Assembly (NCBI GenBank): GCA_036001225.1
Contig: DASYUM010000150.1
Coordinates: 1 to 18,457, forward strand
DNA: 18,457 nucleotides
Reading direction: 5' to 3'
Source of the DNA: DASYUM01 sp036001225
Lineage (GTDB): Bacteria; Methylomirabilota; Methylomirabilia; Rokubacteriales; DASRDR01
Positions within the stretch are counted from its first letter, which is position 1; the number at the start of each line of letters is the position of its first letter. The position numbers were made by a program, and so were the translations under genes. The notes below the pieces were generated by a model. The model ran no database searches. It saw nothing but the letters and a program-made list of their open reading frames with translations, and was not told the origin of the DNA. Positions 7,430-13,796 of the stretch are shown one piece after another.

Positions 7430-8550
7430 CGCACGAACAGACGCCGCTCCAGGCGGGTGAGCCGCTCGGGGCCGCGCTCGCTGACCAGGACCGTCTCGCT
7501 GAAGGCCATGCCGCGCGCGCCGGTGTACATGTGAAAGACCATGCCGGGCTCGAGCCCCCACTCCGCCGTCGGGAGGAACGCGCGCGTGAAGTCGCTGGTC
7601 CGCGGCGGCAGCGTCGCGCCGTAATAGCCGAGGGTGTAGCCGGTGAAGTTGTCGTAGCTCTCGCGGAGGCCGGCCTTGAGGACGCCGTCGCGGCAGATGC
7701 GATCGACGTCGCGCGCGGCTGCGCCCGGCTGCATCGCCGCGATCTGCTCGTCCTGGACCTCGATCAGCCGCCGCGCCGTCGCCGCCTGTTCCGCCGAGGG
7801 CGTCCCGATGAGGGTGGGCCGCATGAGCCGGGCGCTGTAGCCGTGGACCGACGGCACCAGCTCCATGTGGAGGAGGTCGCCGGCCGCCAGCCGGTGGTTC
7901 CCCAGCATCCCGTGGAGCGTCCCCGACCGGTGGCCCGCGGTGATGGGGCCGGTCCGCGCGGTGTCGGCCCCCAGGCGAAGGAAGGCGCCGGCGGCCGCGG
8001 CGGCGGCCTCGCGCTCGCTCTTCCCGTCCCCGACCGCGGCGACGGCCTCCCGCATCGCCTCATCCGCGATGGCGGCCGCCTGGCGGAGATACGCGATCTC
8101 CTGCGGCGACTTCCGCAGGCGCAGCTCGCGCAGCACCCCCGAGAAGTCCACGAAGGTCGCCCCGGGCAGCGCGGTCCGCAGGGCCTCGTAGCGCCGGACC
8201 GGGAGGTAGTGGGAGTCCAGCTCCACCCCGAGGCGGCGCGTGGCCCAGCCCTTGCTGGTGAGGGTCGCCGCCACGACCGCCACCGGATCCTCGGCGTCGG
8301 CGAACAAGACGGCGTCGGCGAGCCAGCTCCGCTCCCGGAATGCCGGCTCGTCGAGCCGGCGACACACCATGACCGGCTCACCGTCGAGGGGCAGGAGATA
8401 GACGTGGTAGAGCGAGCCCGAGGCGTGCCAGCCCGCCAGGTAGCCGAGGTGCTCGACCTCGTCCACCAGCAGGACGTCGATGCCCCGCGCGACCATGCGG
8501 GCGCGCACGGCGGCCAGGCGCTCGGCGTACTCGGCGCGGGAGAAGATCAT
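7426..8550 (-). CDS. Creatinase-fold M24 family protein lacking most metal ligands
   Basis: 374 aa with an N-terminal creatinase/prolidase domain (about 1-140; MIDVLLV-like strand, LGYLAG) and a C-terminal pita-bread M24 domain (about 150-370; LRLRKSPQEIAYLRQAAAIAD). True M24 metallopeptidases use Asp, Asp, His, Glu, Glu. Here the first Asp site reads HMELVPSVHGYSARLMRP (Glu230, Ala240), the His region is GYTLGYYG, and the first Glu site is MVFHMYTG; only the last Glu (FSETVLV, 352) is retained. This pattern resembles metal-independent members such as creatinase and the ectoine hydrolase DoeA rather than Xaa-Pro peptidases. A hydrolytic role on a small C-N substrate is therefore more likely than peptidase activity. 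It overlaps the downstream FAD amine oxidase by 4 bp. Confidence 0.9.
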   Translation of the reverse strand: MIFSRAEYAERLAAVRARMVARGIDVLLVDEVEHLGYLAGWHASGSLYHVYLLPLDGEPVMVCRRLDEPAFRERSWLADAVLFADAEDPVAVVAATLTSKGWATRRLGVELDSHYLPVRRYEALRTALPGATFVDFSGVLRELRLRKSPQEIAYLRQAAAIADEAMREAVAAVGDGKSEREAAAAAAGAFLRLGADTARTGPITAGHRSGTLHGMLGNHRLAAGDLLHMELVPSVHGYSARLMRPTLIGTPSAEQAATARRLIEVQDEQIAAMQPGAAARDVDRICRDGVLKAGLRESYDNFTGYTLGYYGATLPPRTSDFTRAFLPTAEWGLEPGMVFHMYTGARGMAFSETVLVSERGPERLTRLERRLFVR

Positions 8551-8588
8551 GGCGCGCCGATCATAGACGACGGCTCCGGCCGCGGCAA

Positions 8589-8607
8589 GGCGGGCGCGCC
8601 GCCCGCC
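8589..8607 (-). terminator. Strong GC hairpin after the 80-aa gene
   Basis: GGCGGGC (8589-8595) pairs perfectly with GCCCGCC (8601-8607) around a 5-nt loop, 2 bp beyond the stop codon of the minus-strand 80-aa gene and upstream of the creatinase-like gene. No U-tract follows. It could end or attenuate transcription between the two genes. Confidence 0.45.
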
Positions 8608-8609
8608 GG

Positions 8610-8852
8610 TCACTCCTTGGTCTTGAGCTGGCTCGCGTTCTCGCGGATGAAGGCGCGGATCTCGTCGGCCATGTCGAGCAGCCGGAGCCACTGCTCCTTG
8701 TAGAGCGTGACGGGAAACCGGCCCAGCCCGTAGACGGACACCCCGCCCTTCTCGCTCACCCGGAGGTGGACGCCCTTCCGGGCCCGGGCCCGAAGCGCCT
8801 CGTTCTCCGCCCGCAGTCGCGCCAGCTCCGCCTCGGCGTTCTGTTCGGCCAT
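8610..8852 (-). CDS. Small conserved 80-aa protein with coiled-coil N-terminus
   Basis: Residues 1-26 form an amphipathic, leucine-heptad helix (AEAELARLRAENEALRAR), probably a coiled coil for oligomerisation. It is followed by a compact motif, VSEKGGVSVYGLGRFPVTLY, and then KEQWLRLLDMADEIRAFIREN. I recall this YGLGRFPVTLYKEQW signature from small uncharacterised proteins in diverse bacteria, so it appears to be a conserved family without assigned function. The ATG at 8852 has a GGAGGAG Shine-Dalgarno. There is no signal peptide or membrane segment, so it is probably cytoplasmic. It is the first gene of the minus-strand group and lies back to back with the TetR gene. Confidence 0.75.
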   Translation of the reverse strand: MAEQNAEAELARLRAENEALRARARKGVHLRVSEKGGVSVYGLGRFPVTLYKEQWLRLLDMADEIRAFIRENASQLKTKE

Positions 8853-8976
8853 GAACTCCTCCTCCGGTGGTGAAGAACTCGGGCGCCCACCCCCCCGCGC
8901 CCCGATCCGGCCCTTCGAGCGTCACACGGCGGCGGCCGGCTGATCAAGAGGGCTCCCGCCCGGCGGCAGTTTCTGG

Positions 8977-9006
8977 TTGACGCCGCCGTCGGTCTCGCGA
9001 CATGAT
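8977..9006 (+). promoter_or_regulatory. Predicted tetR promoter
   Basis: TTGACG (8977-8982) and CATGAT (9001-9006) are separated by 18 nt, a plausible sigma-70-type promoter. Transcription would begin near 9013, inside the palindrome described next, and read into the TetR gene starting at 9065. The match is moderate, but its placement against the palindrome supports it. Confidence 0.5.
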
Positions 9007-9024
9007 TGGTCAACCGACCAATCA
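9003..9024. promoter_or_regulatory. Perfect palindromic operator for the adjacent TetR regulator
   Basis: TGATTGGTC (9003-9011) and GACCAATCA (9016-9024) are perfect 9-bp inverted repeats around the spacer AACC. Size and symmetry fit a TetR-family dimer site. It covers the predicted -10 and start point of the tetR promoter, the classical layout for autorepression. It could also affect the divergent 80-aa gene, whose start is 150 bp away. Confidence 0.75.
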
Positions 9025-9064
9025 ACGTGAGGCACGACGGGATGTCGGATCCAGCAGCGCGAGC

Positions 9065-9664
9065 ATGACCCCTCGGCCCCGTGTCGCCCCCCAGCGGCGG
9101 GAGGAGATCGTCCGTGCCACCATCCGCTGCCTGGCCCGGGAGGGCTACTCCGGCCTCACGATGAAGAAGCTCGCCCGCCAGGCCGGGGTCAGTCAGGGGA
9201 TCCTCCACTACTACTTCCCCAACAAGCGGGCCATCCTGGTGGCCGCCCTGGAGCGCGTCATGGCCGACCTCACCCGCCGGTTCGTGCGGGAAGCCCGCGG
9301 CGCGCGGGATGCCCGGCAACGGCTGCGGGCGCTGATCGAGGCCTGCCTGTCGGTGGCGGTCGAGGCGCGGGAGTTCTGGGTCGTCTTCGTGGAGTTCTGG
9401 GGCGAGATGATGCACGACCGGGCGCTCCTGCGGGTCAACGCCGACCTGTATGCGCGGGTGCGGCGGCTGATCGGCGACATCGTCGCCGAGGGGATCCGGA
9501 CCGGGCAGTTCCGGCGCGTCCACCCCGAGCAGGCGGGCGCGGTGATCCTGGCCCTGGCCGACGGCCTGTCGCTCCAGCTCACGTTCGACCCCAAGGCTTT
9601 CACGGTCGCCCAGGCGGCGCGGCTCGGCGAGGAGGCCGTGCTCCGCTATCTCGCCAAGGACTGA
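9065..9664 (+). CDS. TetR/AcrR family transcriptional regulator, BetI-type
   Basis: 199-aa repressor. The N-terminal DNA-binding domain (about residues 8-65) shows REEIVRATIRCLAREGYSGLTMKKLARQAGVSQGILHYYFPNKRAIL, with the helix-turn-helix at LARQAGVSQGILHYYF. The C-terminal ligand domain (FWVVFVEFWGEMMHDRALLRVN... and GQFRRVHPEQAGAVILALADGLSLQ) resembles the BetI-type C-terminal family. The ATG at 9065 was chosen over the ATG at 9002 because the earlier one lies inside the operator palindrome, adds a non-conserved tail and has no ribosome site. Likely autoregulated through 9003-9024. The inducer is unknown; the amine-oxidase genes nearby make a quaternary amine or similar compound conceivable. 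Confidence 0.9.
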   Translation: MTPRPRVAPQRREEIVRATIRCLAREGYSGLTMKKLARQAGVSQGILHYYFPNKRAILVAALERVMADLTRRFVREARGARDARQRLRALIEACLSVAVEAREFWVVFVEFWGEMMHDRALLRVNADLYARVRRLIGDIVAEGIRTGQFRRVHPEQAGAVILALADGLSLQLTFDPKAFTVAQAARLGEEAVLRYLAKD

Positions 9665-9685
9665 GCTCTCCGGAGGCAACGCGTC

Positions 9686-9831
9686 ATGGTCGATTCAGGA
9701 TTGCTCGCCCGCGCCTACCACATGATCATGTCCGGCTTCGTGCGCGATGGCCGCGCCCCCCACTACACCGAGCTGGCCGAGCGCTGAAGGACCTGGGCAA
9801 GTCCGGGTCCTTCTGGGGCATCGTCGGGTAA
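9686..9831 (+). pseudogene. Small broken ORF downstream of tetR
   Basis: A good ribosome site (CGGAGG, 9671-9676) precedes ATG at 9686. The frame reads MVDSGLLARAYHMIMSGF, then VRDGRAPHYTELAER, and stops at TGA 9785-9787 after 33 codons with strongly G/C third positions. One base shifted, the sequence continues LKDLGKSGSFWGIVG to TAA at 9829-9831, also with G/C-rich third positions. A single lost base after GAGCGC would join them as ...TELAERLKDLG. The APHYTELA segment resembles the start of winged-helix-type segments I associate with alkylmercury-lyase-like proteins, but that is a weak memory-based comparison. It may be a decayed gene remnant or a genuine 33-aa peptide. Confidence 0.3.
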
Positions 9832-9861
9832 CCGCGCGCACCTGACTGACAGGTCGGACTC

Positions 9862-10419
9862 GTGGATCGCCACGTCCCCACCAGGCCGCGCGAGCTGGCC
9901 GCGCCGTCGCTCGCGCTGGCCGCGGCCGGCTCGCTCGAGGAGGTCCTCCGGATCGTCACCGAGGAGGCCCGGCAACTCGTGGGCGCCCATCAGGCCGCGA
10001 CCAGCCTGGCCCCGGCGGGAAACTGGTCGCGCGCGATGCACGCCGTGTCGCTCAGTGACGAGTACGCAGCCTGGCGGGAATACGACGAGCGGCCGGACGG
10101 GTCCGGCATCTACGGCCTGGTGTGCGGGTCGAACCGACCGATGCGGCTGACCCAGGCCGAGCTCGAGGCGCATCCGGCGTGGCGGGGCTTCGGACCGGCG
10201 GCCGGACGCCATCCGCCGATGCGAGGCTGGCTGGCGCTGCCGTTGATCGGGCGGCGCGGGCGGAACATCGGCCTCATCCAGCTGTCCGACAAGTATGTCG
10301 GCGACTTCACCCGGAGCGACGAAGCCATCCTCGCCCGGTTCGCCGAGGTCGCAGCGGCGGCGGTCGAGACGGTCCGGCGACACGTTCGCGCTCGGCGGCG
10401 GGCCAATAGACGGCAGTGA
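9862..10419 (+). CDS. GAF domain-containing protein
   Basis: 185-aa stand-alone GAF sensor domain. Segments typical of GAF folds are SLEEVLRIVTEEARQLVGAHQAATSL (helix then first strand), the central GSGIYGLVCGSNRPMRLTQAELEAHPAWRGF and the core strands MRGWLALPLIGRRGRNIGLIQLSDKYVGDFTRSDEAILARFAEVAAAAVE, followed by a basic tail. No kinase, cyclase or DNA-binding domain is fused, so it would act as a small-molecule or redox sensing module for a separate partner. Translation starts at a GTG with only a weak purine-rich site (AGGTCGGA). No conserved haem or cysteine ligand set is obvious. It sits between the TetR gene and the importer operon, but its own promoter is not evident. Confidence 0.75.
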   Translation: MDRHVPTRPRELAAPSLALAAAGSLEEVLRIVTEEARQLVGAHQAATSLAPAGNWSRAMHAVSLSDEYAAWREYDERPDGSGIYGLVCGSNRPMRLTQAELEAHPAWRGFGPAAGRHPPMRGWLALPLIGRRGRNIGLIQLSDKYVGDFTRSDEAILARFAEVAAAAVETVRRHVRARRRANRRQ

Positions 10420-10467
10420 GGCCTTCTCACCCCTGGGCGACCGAGTCCCGCTAGCACCGGCCACCGC

Positions 10468-10497
10468 TTGACAGCCCCGACGGCCGCGTGCTACCCA
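10468..10497 (+). promoter_or_regulatory. Predicted promoter of the PotD-type importer operon
   Basis: A consensus -35, TTGACA (10468-10473), is followed after 18 nt by TACCCA (10492-10497), with TG one base upstream (extended -10, TGCTACCCA). The start would be near 10504, giving a ~23-nt leader containing AAAGGAG before the ATG at 10527. The -35 is perfect while the -10 hexamer is weak. Confidence 0.5.
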
Positions 10498-10526
10498 CGG
10501 GGCATTCCCCCACAAAGGAGCGCGCG

Positions 10527-11606
10527 ATGAGGCACTACCGCATGACGCGACGACAGTTCCTGGCCGGGGCCGCGGGCGCCACGGCCGCGGCCACCGGCCC
10601 CTTCATCTGGATCCGCCGGGCGGGGGCGGCCGGCAAGCTCGTCGTCCGCACCATCGGCGGCGCCTACGAGGAGGCGGTCGTCAAGACGATCTTCGACCCG
10701 TTCACCAGGGCGACCGGCATCGAGATCGTCAAGGTGCCGGCCACGCTCGGCAAGCTCCTCGCCATGTTCGAGTCGGGGAACATCGAGCTGGACGTGGTGG
10801 ACGCCGGCGAGCTGGGGATGATCGCGCTCAGCCAGAAGGGCGCCCTGGAGAAGATCGACTACAAGGCCTGGAAGCTCACCAACCCCGAGGACATCGACGC
10901 CCCCGTCCGCAAGGACGACATGGTCTGCGACCTCTACTTCTCCTCGGTGCTCGGCTACAACAGTCAGACCTTCCCCACCGGCAAGCACCCGCGCTCGTGG
11001 GCGGAGTTCTGGGATCTCAAGAAGTTCCCGGGGCCGCGGATGCTGGCCGACATCGCCTCCGGCGCGGTGGACCTGGAGTTCGCGCTCCTGGCCGACGGTG
11101 TCCCCAAGGACAAGCTCTACCCGATCGACGTGGAGCGGGCCTTCAAGTCCCTCGACCGGGTGCGGCCGGCGATCCGGAAGTTCTGGGACACCGGCGCGCT
11201 GTCGGCCCAGATGCTGGCCGACAAGGAAGTCGTGGCGGGCAGCATCTGGAACGGCCGCCTCCAGGCCGTGGCCGACAAGGGCGCACCGCTCGCCATCGAG
11301 TGGAACGAGGCGATGCTCCAAGTCCAGTACTGGGGGATCCTCAAAGGCGCCAAGAACGTGCCGGACGCCCAGCGCTTCATCGACTTCGCCTGCCAGCCGA
11401 AGATCCAGGCCGACTTCGCCCAGGCGATCCCCTACGGCCCGCCGAACCGGGCTGCCTTCAAGTTCATTCCGGCCGCCGTCGCCGCGCGGCTGCCCTCCAG
11501 CCCCGAGTACAAGGCGAAGGCCTTCCTCATGGACGGCAAGTGGTGGGCCGACAACCGACCCAAAGTGGCGGAGCGCTGGTCCCAATGGGTCCTGCAGAAA
11601 AGCTGA
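10527..11606 (+). CDS. Extracellular solute-binding protein, PotD/spermidine-putrescine-type, Tat-exported
   Basis: 359-aa periplasmic binding protein of the polyamine/iron-type (family 1/8) class. The ATG follows AAAGGAG with 6-nt spacing. A twin-arginine signal (TRRQFLAGAAGA, residues 7-18, then a hydrophobic run to about 34) indicates folded export. The mature region begins KLVVRTIGGAYEEAVVKTIFDPFTRATGIEIV, characteristic of PotD-like proteins, with VDAGELGMIALSQKGALEKID, VCDLYFSSVLGYNSQTF and a long C-terminal lobe ending VAERWSQWVLQKS. It is the first gene of the importer/catabolic operon. Ligands in this class are polyamines, gamma-aminobutyrate, amino-acid-derived cations or similar; the exact ligand is not readable. 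A degenerate copy of its last 13 codons lies downstream at 11693-11737. Confidence 0.93.
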   Translation: MRHYRMTRRQFLAGAAGATAAATGPFIWIRRAGAAGKLVVRTIGGAYEEAVVKTIFDPFTRATGIEIVKVPATLGKLLAMFESGNIELDVVDAGELGMIALSQKGALEKIDYKAWKLTNPEDIDAPVRKDDMVCDLYFSSVLGYNSQTFPTGKHPRSWAEFWDLKKFPGPRMLADIASGAVDLEFALLADGVPKDKLYPIDVERAFKSLDRVRPAIRKFWDTGALSAQMLADKEVVAGSIWNGRLQAVADKGAPLAIEWNEAMLQVQYWGILKGAKNVPDAQRFIDFACQPKIQADFAQAIPYGPPNRAAFKFIPAAVAARLPSSPEYKAKAFLMDGKWWADNRPKVAERWSQWVLQKS

Positions 11607-11660
11607 TCGTCCACGTGCCCGCCGGCACACGCGCGCGGCCCGGCCCAGGTGGGGGGGTCC

Positions 11661-11689
11661 AGGGGGGGAGTGGTTGGGACTCCCCCCCT
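11661..11689 (+). terminator. Perfect G-run hairpin between binding-protein and ATPase genes
   Basis: AGGGGGGGAGT (11661-11671) pairs perfectly over 11 bp with ACTCCCCCCCT (11679-11689) around the loop GGTTGGG. Another seven-G run lies just upstream (11650-11657), so a G-quadruplex is an alternative fold. No U-tract follows. The position after the first gene fits a stabilising or attenuating hairpin that keeps binding protein in excess over transporter subunits. Confidence 0.5.
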
Positions 11690-11692
11690 GAC

Positions 11693-11737
11693 GAGGTCGC
11701 TGAGCGTTGGTCTCAGTGGGTCCTCCAGAAAGGGTGA
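11693..11737 (+). pseudogene. Remnant of a second solute-binding-protein gene (last 15 codons)
   Basis: The sequence reads EVAERWSQWVLQKG then TGA, nearly identical to the end of the intact binding protein (KVAERWSQWVLQKS, 11561-11606) but in another frame and 130 bp later. Across the 12 codons of VAERWSQWVLQK, six codons differ, all at third positions and all synonymous. Its TGA (11735-11737) overlaps the GTG start of the ATPase gene as GTGA, the same coupling used between later genes. It looks like the tail of a paralogous gene whose body was lost. Confidence 0.75.
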
Positions 11738-12828
11738 GCCCAGGCGCTGAAGTCCGCCTCGAAGGCCTGAGCAAGTCCTACGGGCCGGTGGTCGCGGTGC
11801 GCGACGTCTCCGTGACCATCGGTCCCGGCTCGTTCTTCACCCTCCTCGGCCCCAGCGGCTCCGGGAAGACGACCACGCTCATGATGATCGCGGGGTTCGT
11901 CCACCCGACCCGCGGCGAGATCTTCGTGGACGGCCGCCCGGTGGCCGGGCTCCCGCCGCAGAAGCGCGACCTGGGGATGGTCTTCCAGAGCTACGCCGTC
12001 TTCCCCCACCTCACGGTCTTCGAGAACATCGCCTTCCCGCTCCGGGTGCGCCAGGTCGCCGCCGCCGAGCTCCGCCGGCGGGTCGGCGAGGCCCTCGAGC
12101 TGGTGCGCCTCCAGGGCTACGACCGGCGGCTGCCGCGCCAGCTCTCGGGGGGCGAGCAGCAGCGGGTGGCCCTGGCCCGGGCCCTCGTCTTCCGGCCCCG
12201 CGTCCCCCTCATGGACGAGCCCCTGGGGGCGCTCGACAAGAAGCTCCGCGCCCACATGCAGCTCGAGCTGAAGCACCTCCAGCGCCAGCTCCACGTGACG
12301 GTCGTCTACGTCACCCACGACCAGGAAGAGGCGCTGACGATGTCGGACCGGGTGGCCGTGATGCGCGGTGGCGGGCTGGAGCAGGTGGGGGCCCCGGCCG
12401 AGCTGTACGAGGCGCCGGCCAACCGGTTCGTGGCCGACTTCCTCGGCGAGTCCAACTTCCTCGACGGCACGGTGGTGGGGCCGGCTTCCGGCAGCCGCTA
12501 CCGGGTGCGGACGGCGGGCGGACTCGAGCTCCAGGGCGTCGGCGCGGCGCCGCTCGCCGCCGGGCAGGCCGTCACCGCCGCTATCCGGCCCGAGAAGCTC
12601 GCCCCCGCGGAGGCCCCGCCGGCCGAGGGGAACGTCGCCAAGGGCGTGGTCGAGGAGCTGATCTACGCCGGCGACGCGACCCGCTACCGGGTCACCCTCG
12701 GCCCCGACGGCACGGTGAGCATGCGGATCCCGAATCGGCTCGGCACCCGCCCGTACGCGATCGGGGAGCCGGTCACCCTCGGCTGGGACCCGGCCGAGAC
12801 CCGCCTCTTCCCGCGAGACGTGCCGTGA
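11734..12828 (+). CDS. ABC transporter ATPase, PotA/spermidine-putrescine type
   Basis: 364-aa ATPase that energises the importer from the cytoplasmic face. Walker A GPSGSGKT lies at residues 39-46, the Q-loop is in GMVFQSYAVFPH (about 81-92), the ABC signature LSGGEQQ is at 137-143, Walker B VPLMDEP spans 157-163 with Glu162 catalytic, and the switch histidine is His195 in VTHDQEEAL. The C-terminal ~120 residues form a TOBE regulatory domain (NFLDGTVVG, TAAIRPEKL, GDATRYRV). The GTG start is chosen because it overlaps the remnant stop (GTGA) and gives the usual N-terminus (MSPGAEVRLEGLSKSYG). An upstream GTG at 11707 would add residues coded by the remnant. Its stop overlaps the next gene's GTG by 4 bp. 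Confidence 0.95.
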   Translation: MSPGAEVRLEGLSKSYGPVVAVRDVSVTIGPGSFFTLLGPSGSGKTTTLMMIAGFVHPTRGEIFVDGRPVAGLPPQKRDLGMVFQSYAVFPHLTVFENIAFPLRVRQVAAAELRRRVGEALELVRLQGYDRRLPRQLSGGEQQRVALARALVFRPRVPLMDEPLGALDKKLRAHMQLELKHLQRQLHVTVVYVTHDQEEALTMSDRVAVMRGGGLEQVGAPAELYEAPANRFVADFLGESNFLDGTVVGPASGSRYRVRTAGGLELQGVGAAPLAAGQAVTAAIRPEKLAPAEAPPAEGNVAKGVVEELIYAGDATRYRVTLGPDGTVSMRIPNRLGTRPYAIGEPVTLGWDPAETRLFPRDVP

Positions 12829-13673
12829 TCCCCGCGCGCCGCGAGCGCCGGCGGGAATGGCTCGCGCTCGTCCCCGCCCTGCTGGTGCTGCTGGTGCTCT
12901 TCATCTATCCGCTCTACGGCATCCTGTCCCGCAGCGTGTACAAGGGCGGCGGCTACACGCTGGACGCCTACCGCCAGGTGTTCCGCGTGCCGGTCTACCT
13001 CACCGTCATGGCCCTCACCTTCCGCACGGCCGCCGTGGTGACGCTCCTGTGTCTCGCGCTCGGCTACCCGCTCGCCTACGTCCTGGCCCGGGTGCGGCCG
13101 CGCCTGGCCCGCCTGCTGCTCATCGTCGTCGTGCTGCCGTTCTTCACCAGCCTCATCGTGCGCACCTATGCCTGGATGGTCCTCCTCGGCCGGAACGGTC
13201 TCGTCAACCAGTGGCTGGTCGCCCTCGGCCTCGCCGACAAGCCCCTGCCCCTCCTCTACAACCAGGCCGGCGTGCTGATCGGCATGACTTACATCCTGCT
13301 GCCGTTCATGGTGCTGACGCTGTTCAGCGTCATGCGGGGCATCGACCCGGCGCTGGTCCGCGCCGCCCACAGCCTGGGGGCGAGCCGCTTCCAGGCCTTC
13401 CGCCGGGTCTTCCTGCCGCTCAGTCTCCCCGGGATCGCCGCCGGCGCGCTGCTCGTCTTCATCCTGAGCCTCGGCTTCTTCATCACCCCAGCGCTCATGG
13501 GCGGGCCCTCCGACGTCATGATCGCGATGCTGATCGAGCGCGAGGTCGAGATCACGCTCAACTGGTCGTTCGCCTCGGCGCTGGCCGTGATCCTGCTCGC
13601 GCTGACCCTGGCCGGCTTCGCGCTCTACAGTCGGGTGGCGGGGTTCGAGCGCCTCTTCGAGGGCCGCGGATGA
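12825..13673 (+). CDS. ABC transporter permease, PotB type
   Basis: 282-aa inner-membrane permease with six predicted helices; TM1 is LALVPALLVLLVLFIYPLYGIL (split here by a conserved proline-tyrosine). The EAA loop reads AAHSLGASRFQAFRRVFLPLSLPG, which contacts the PotA-like ATPase. Length and order are normal for PotB. Translation starts at GTG 12825, overlapping the ATPase stop as GTGA. Unusually, the partner permease does not follow directly: a 118-bp folded repeat element (13679-13796) begins 5 bp after this stop. Confidence 0.93.
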   Translation: MIPARRERRREWLALVPALLVLLVLFIYPLYGILSRSVYKGGGYTLDAYRQVFRVPVYLTVMALTFRTAAVVTLLCLALGYPLAYVLARVRPRLARLLLIVVVLPFFTSLIVRTYAWMVLLGRNGLVNQWLVALGLADKPLPLLYNQAGVLIGMTYILLPFMVLTLFSVMRGIDPALVRAAHSLGASRFQAFRRVFLPLSLPGIAAGALLVFILSLGFFITPALMGGPSDVMIAMLIEREVEITLNWSFASALAVILLALTLAGFALYSRVAGFERLFEGRG

Positions 13674-13678
13674 TGGTA

Positions 13679-13796
13679 CCGGGCCGATACCCGTCGCATC
13701 GGGTCGTCCTCGGTCGTCGGCGGGCCTCAACGTATGCGGCATACGCCTCGGCCCGCCTCCTCCCTGCGTCCTACCGCTGCTCGGGTCTCGGCCCGG
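13679..13796 (+). repeat. Structured dispersed repeat, copy 1 (between the two permease genes)
   Basis: A 118-bp self-complementary element. From outside in: CCGGGCCGA (13679-13687) pairs with TCGGCCCGG (13788-13796); a T·C mismatch (13688/13787); ACCCG with CGGGT; GCATCGG (13696-13702) with CCGCTGC (13774-13780), one mismatch; a conserved internal loop; GGCGGGCC (13719-13726) with GGCCCGCC (13750-13757); a TCAA/CCTC internal loop; and CGTAT/ATACG closing a 5-nt loop. Copy 2 at 17853-17978 has the same architecture with different base pairs. The central 81 bp (13703-13783) align to 17881-17961 without gaps. Frames running across it give spurious ORFs. Confidence 0.85.

Noticed and set aside
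9002..9064. Earlier ATG start for the TetR protein
   Set aside because: It lies within the operator palindrome and upstream of the predicted transcription start, has no ribosome site, and adds a tail not typical of the family.
10420..10526. Guanidine-II-type riboswitch before the importer operon (two ACGG stretches)
   Set aside because: The ACGG stretches are not closed by convincing stems; the region is better explained by a TTGACA promoter and a short leader.
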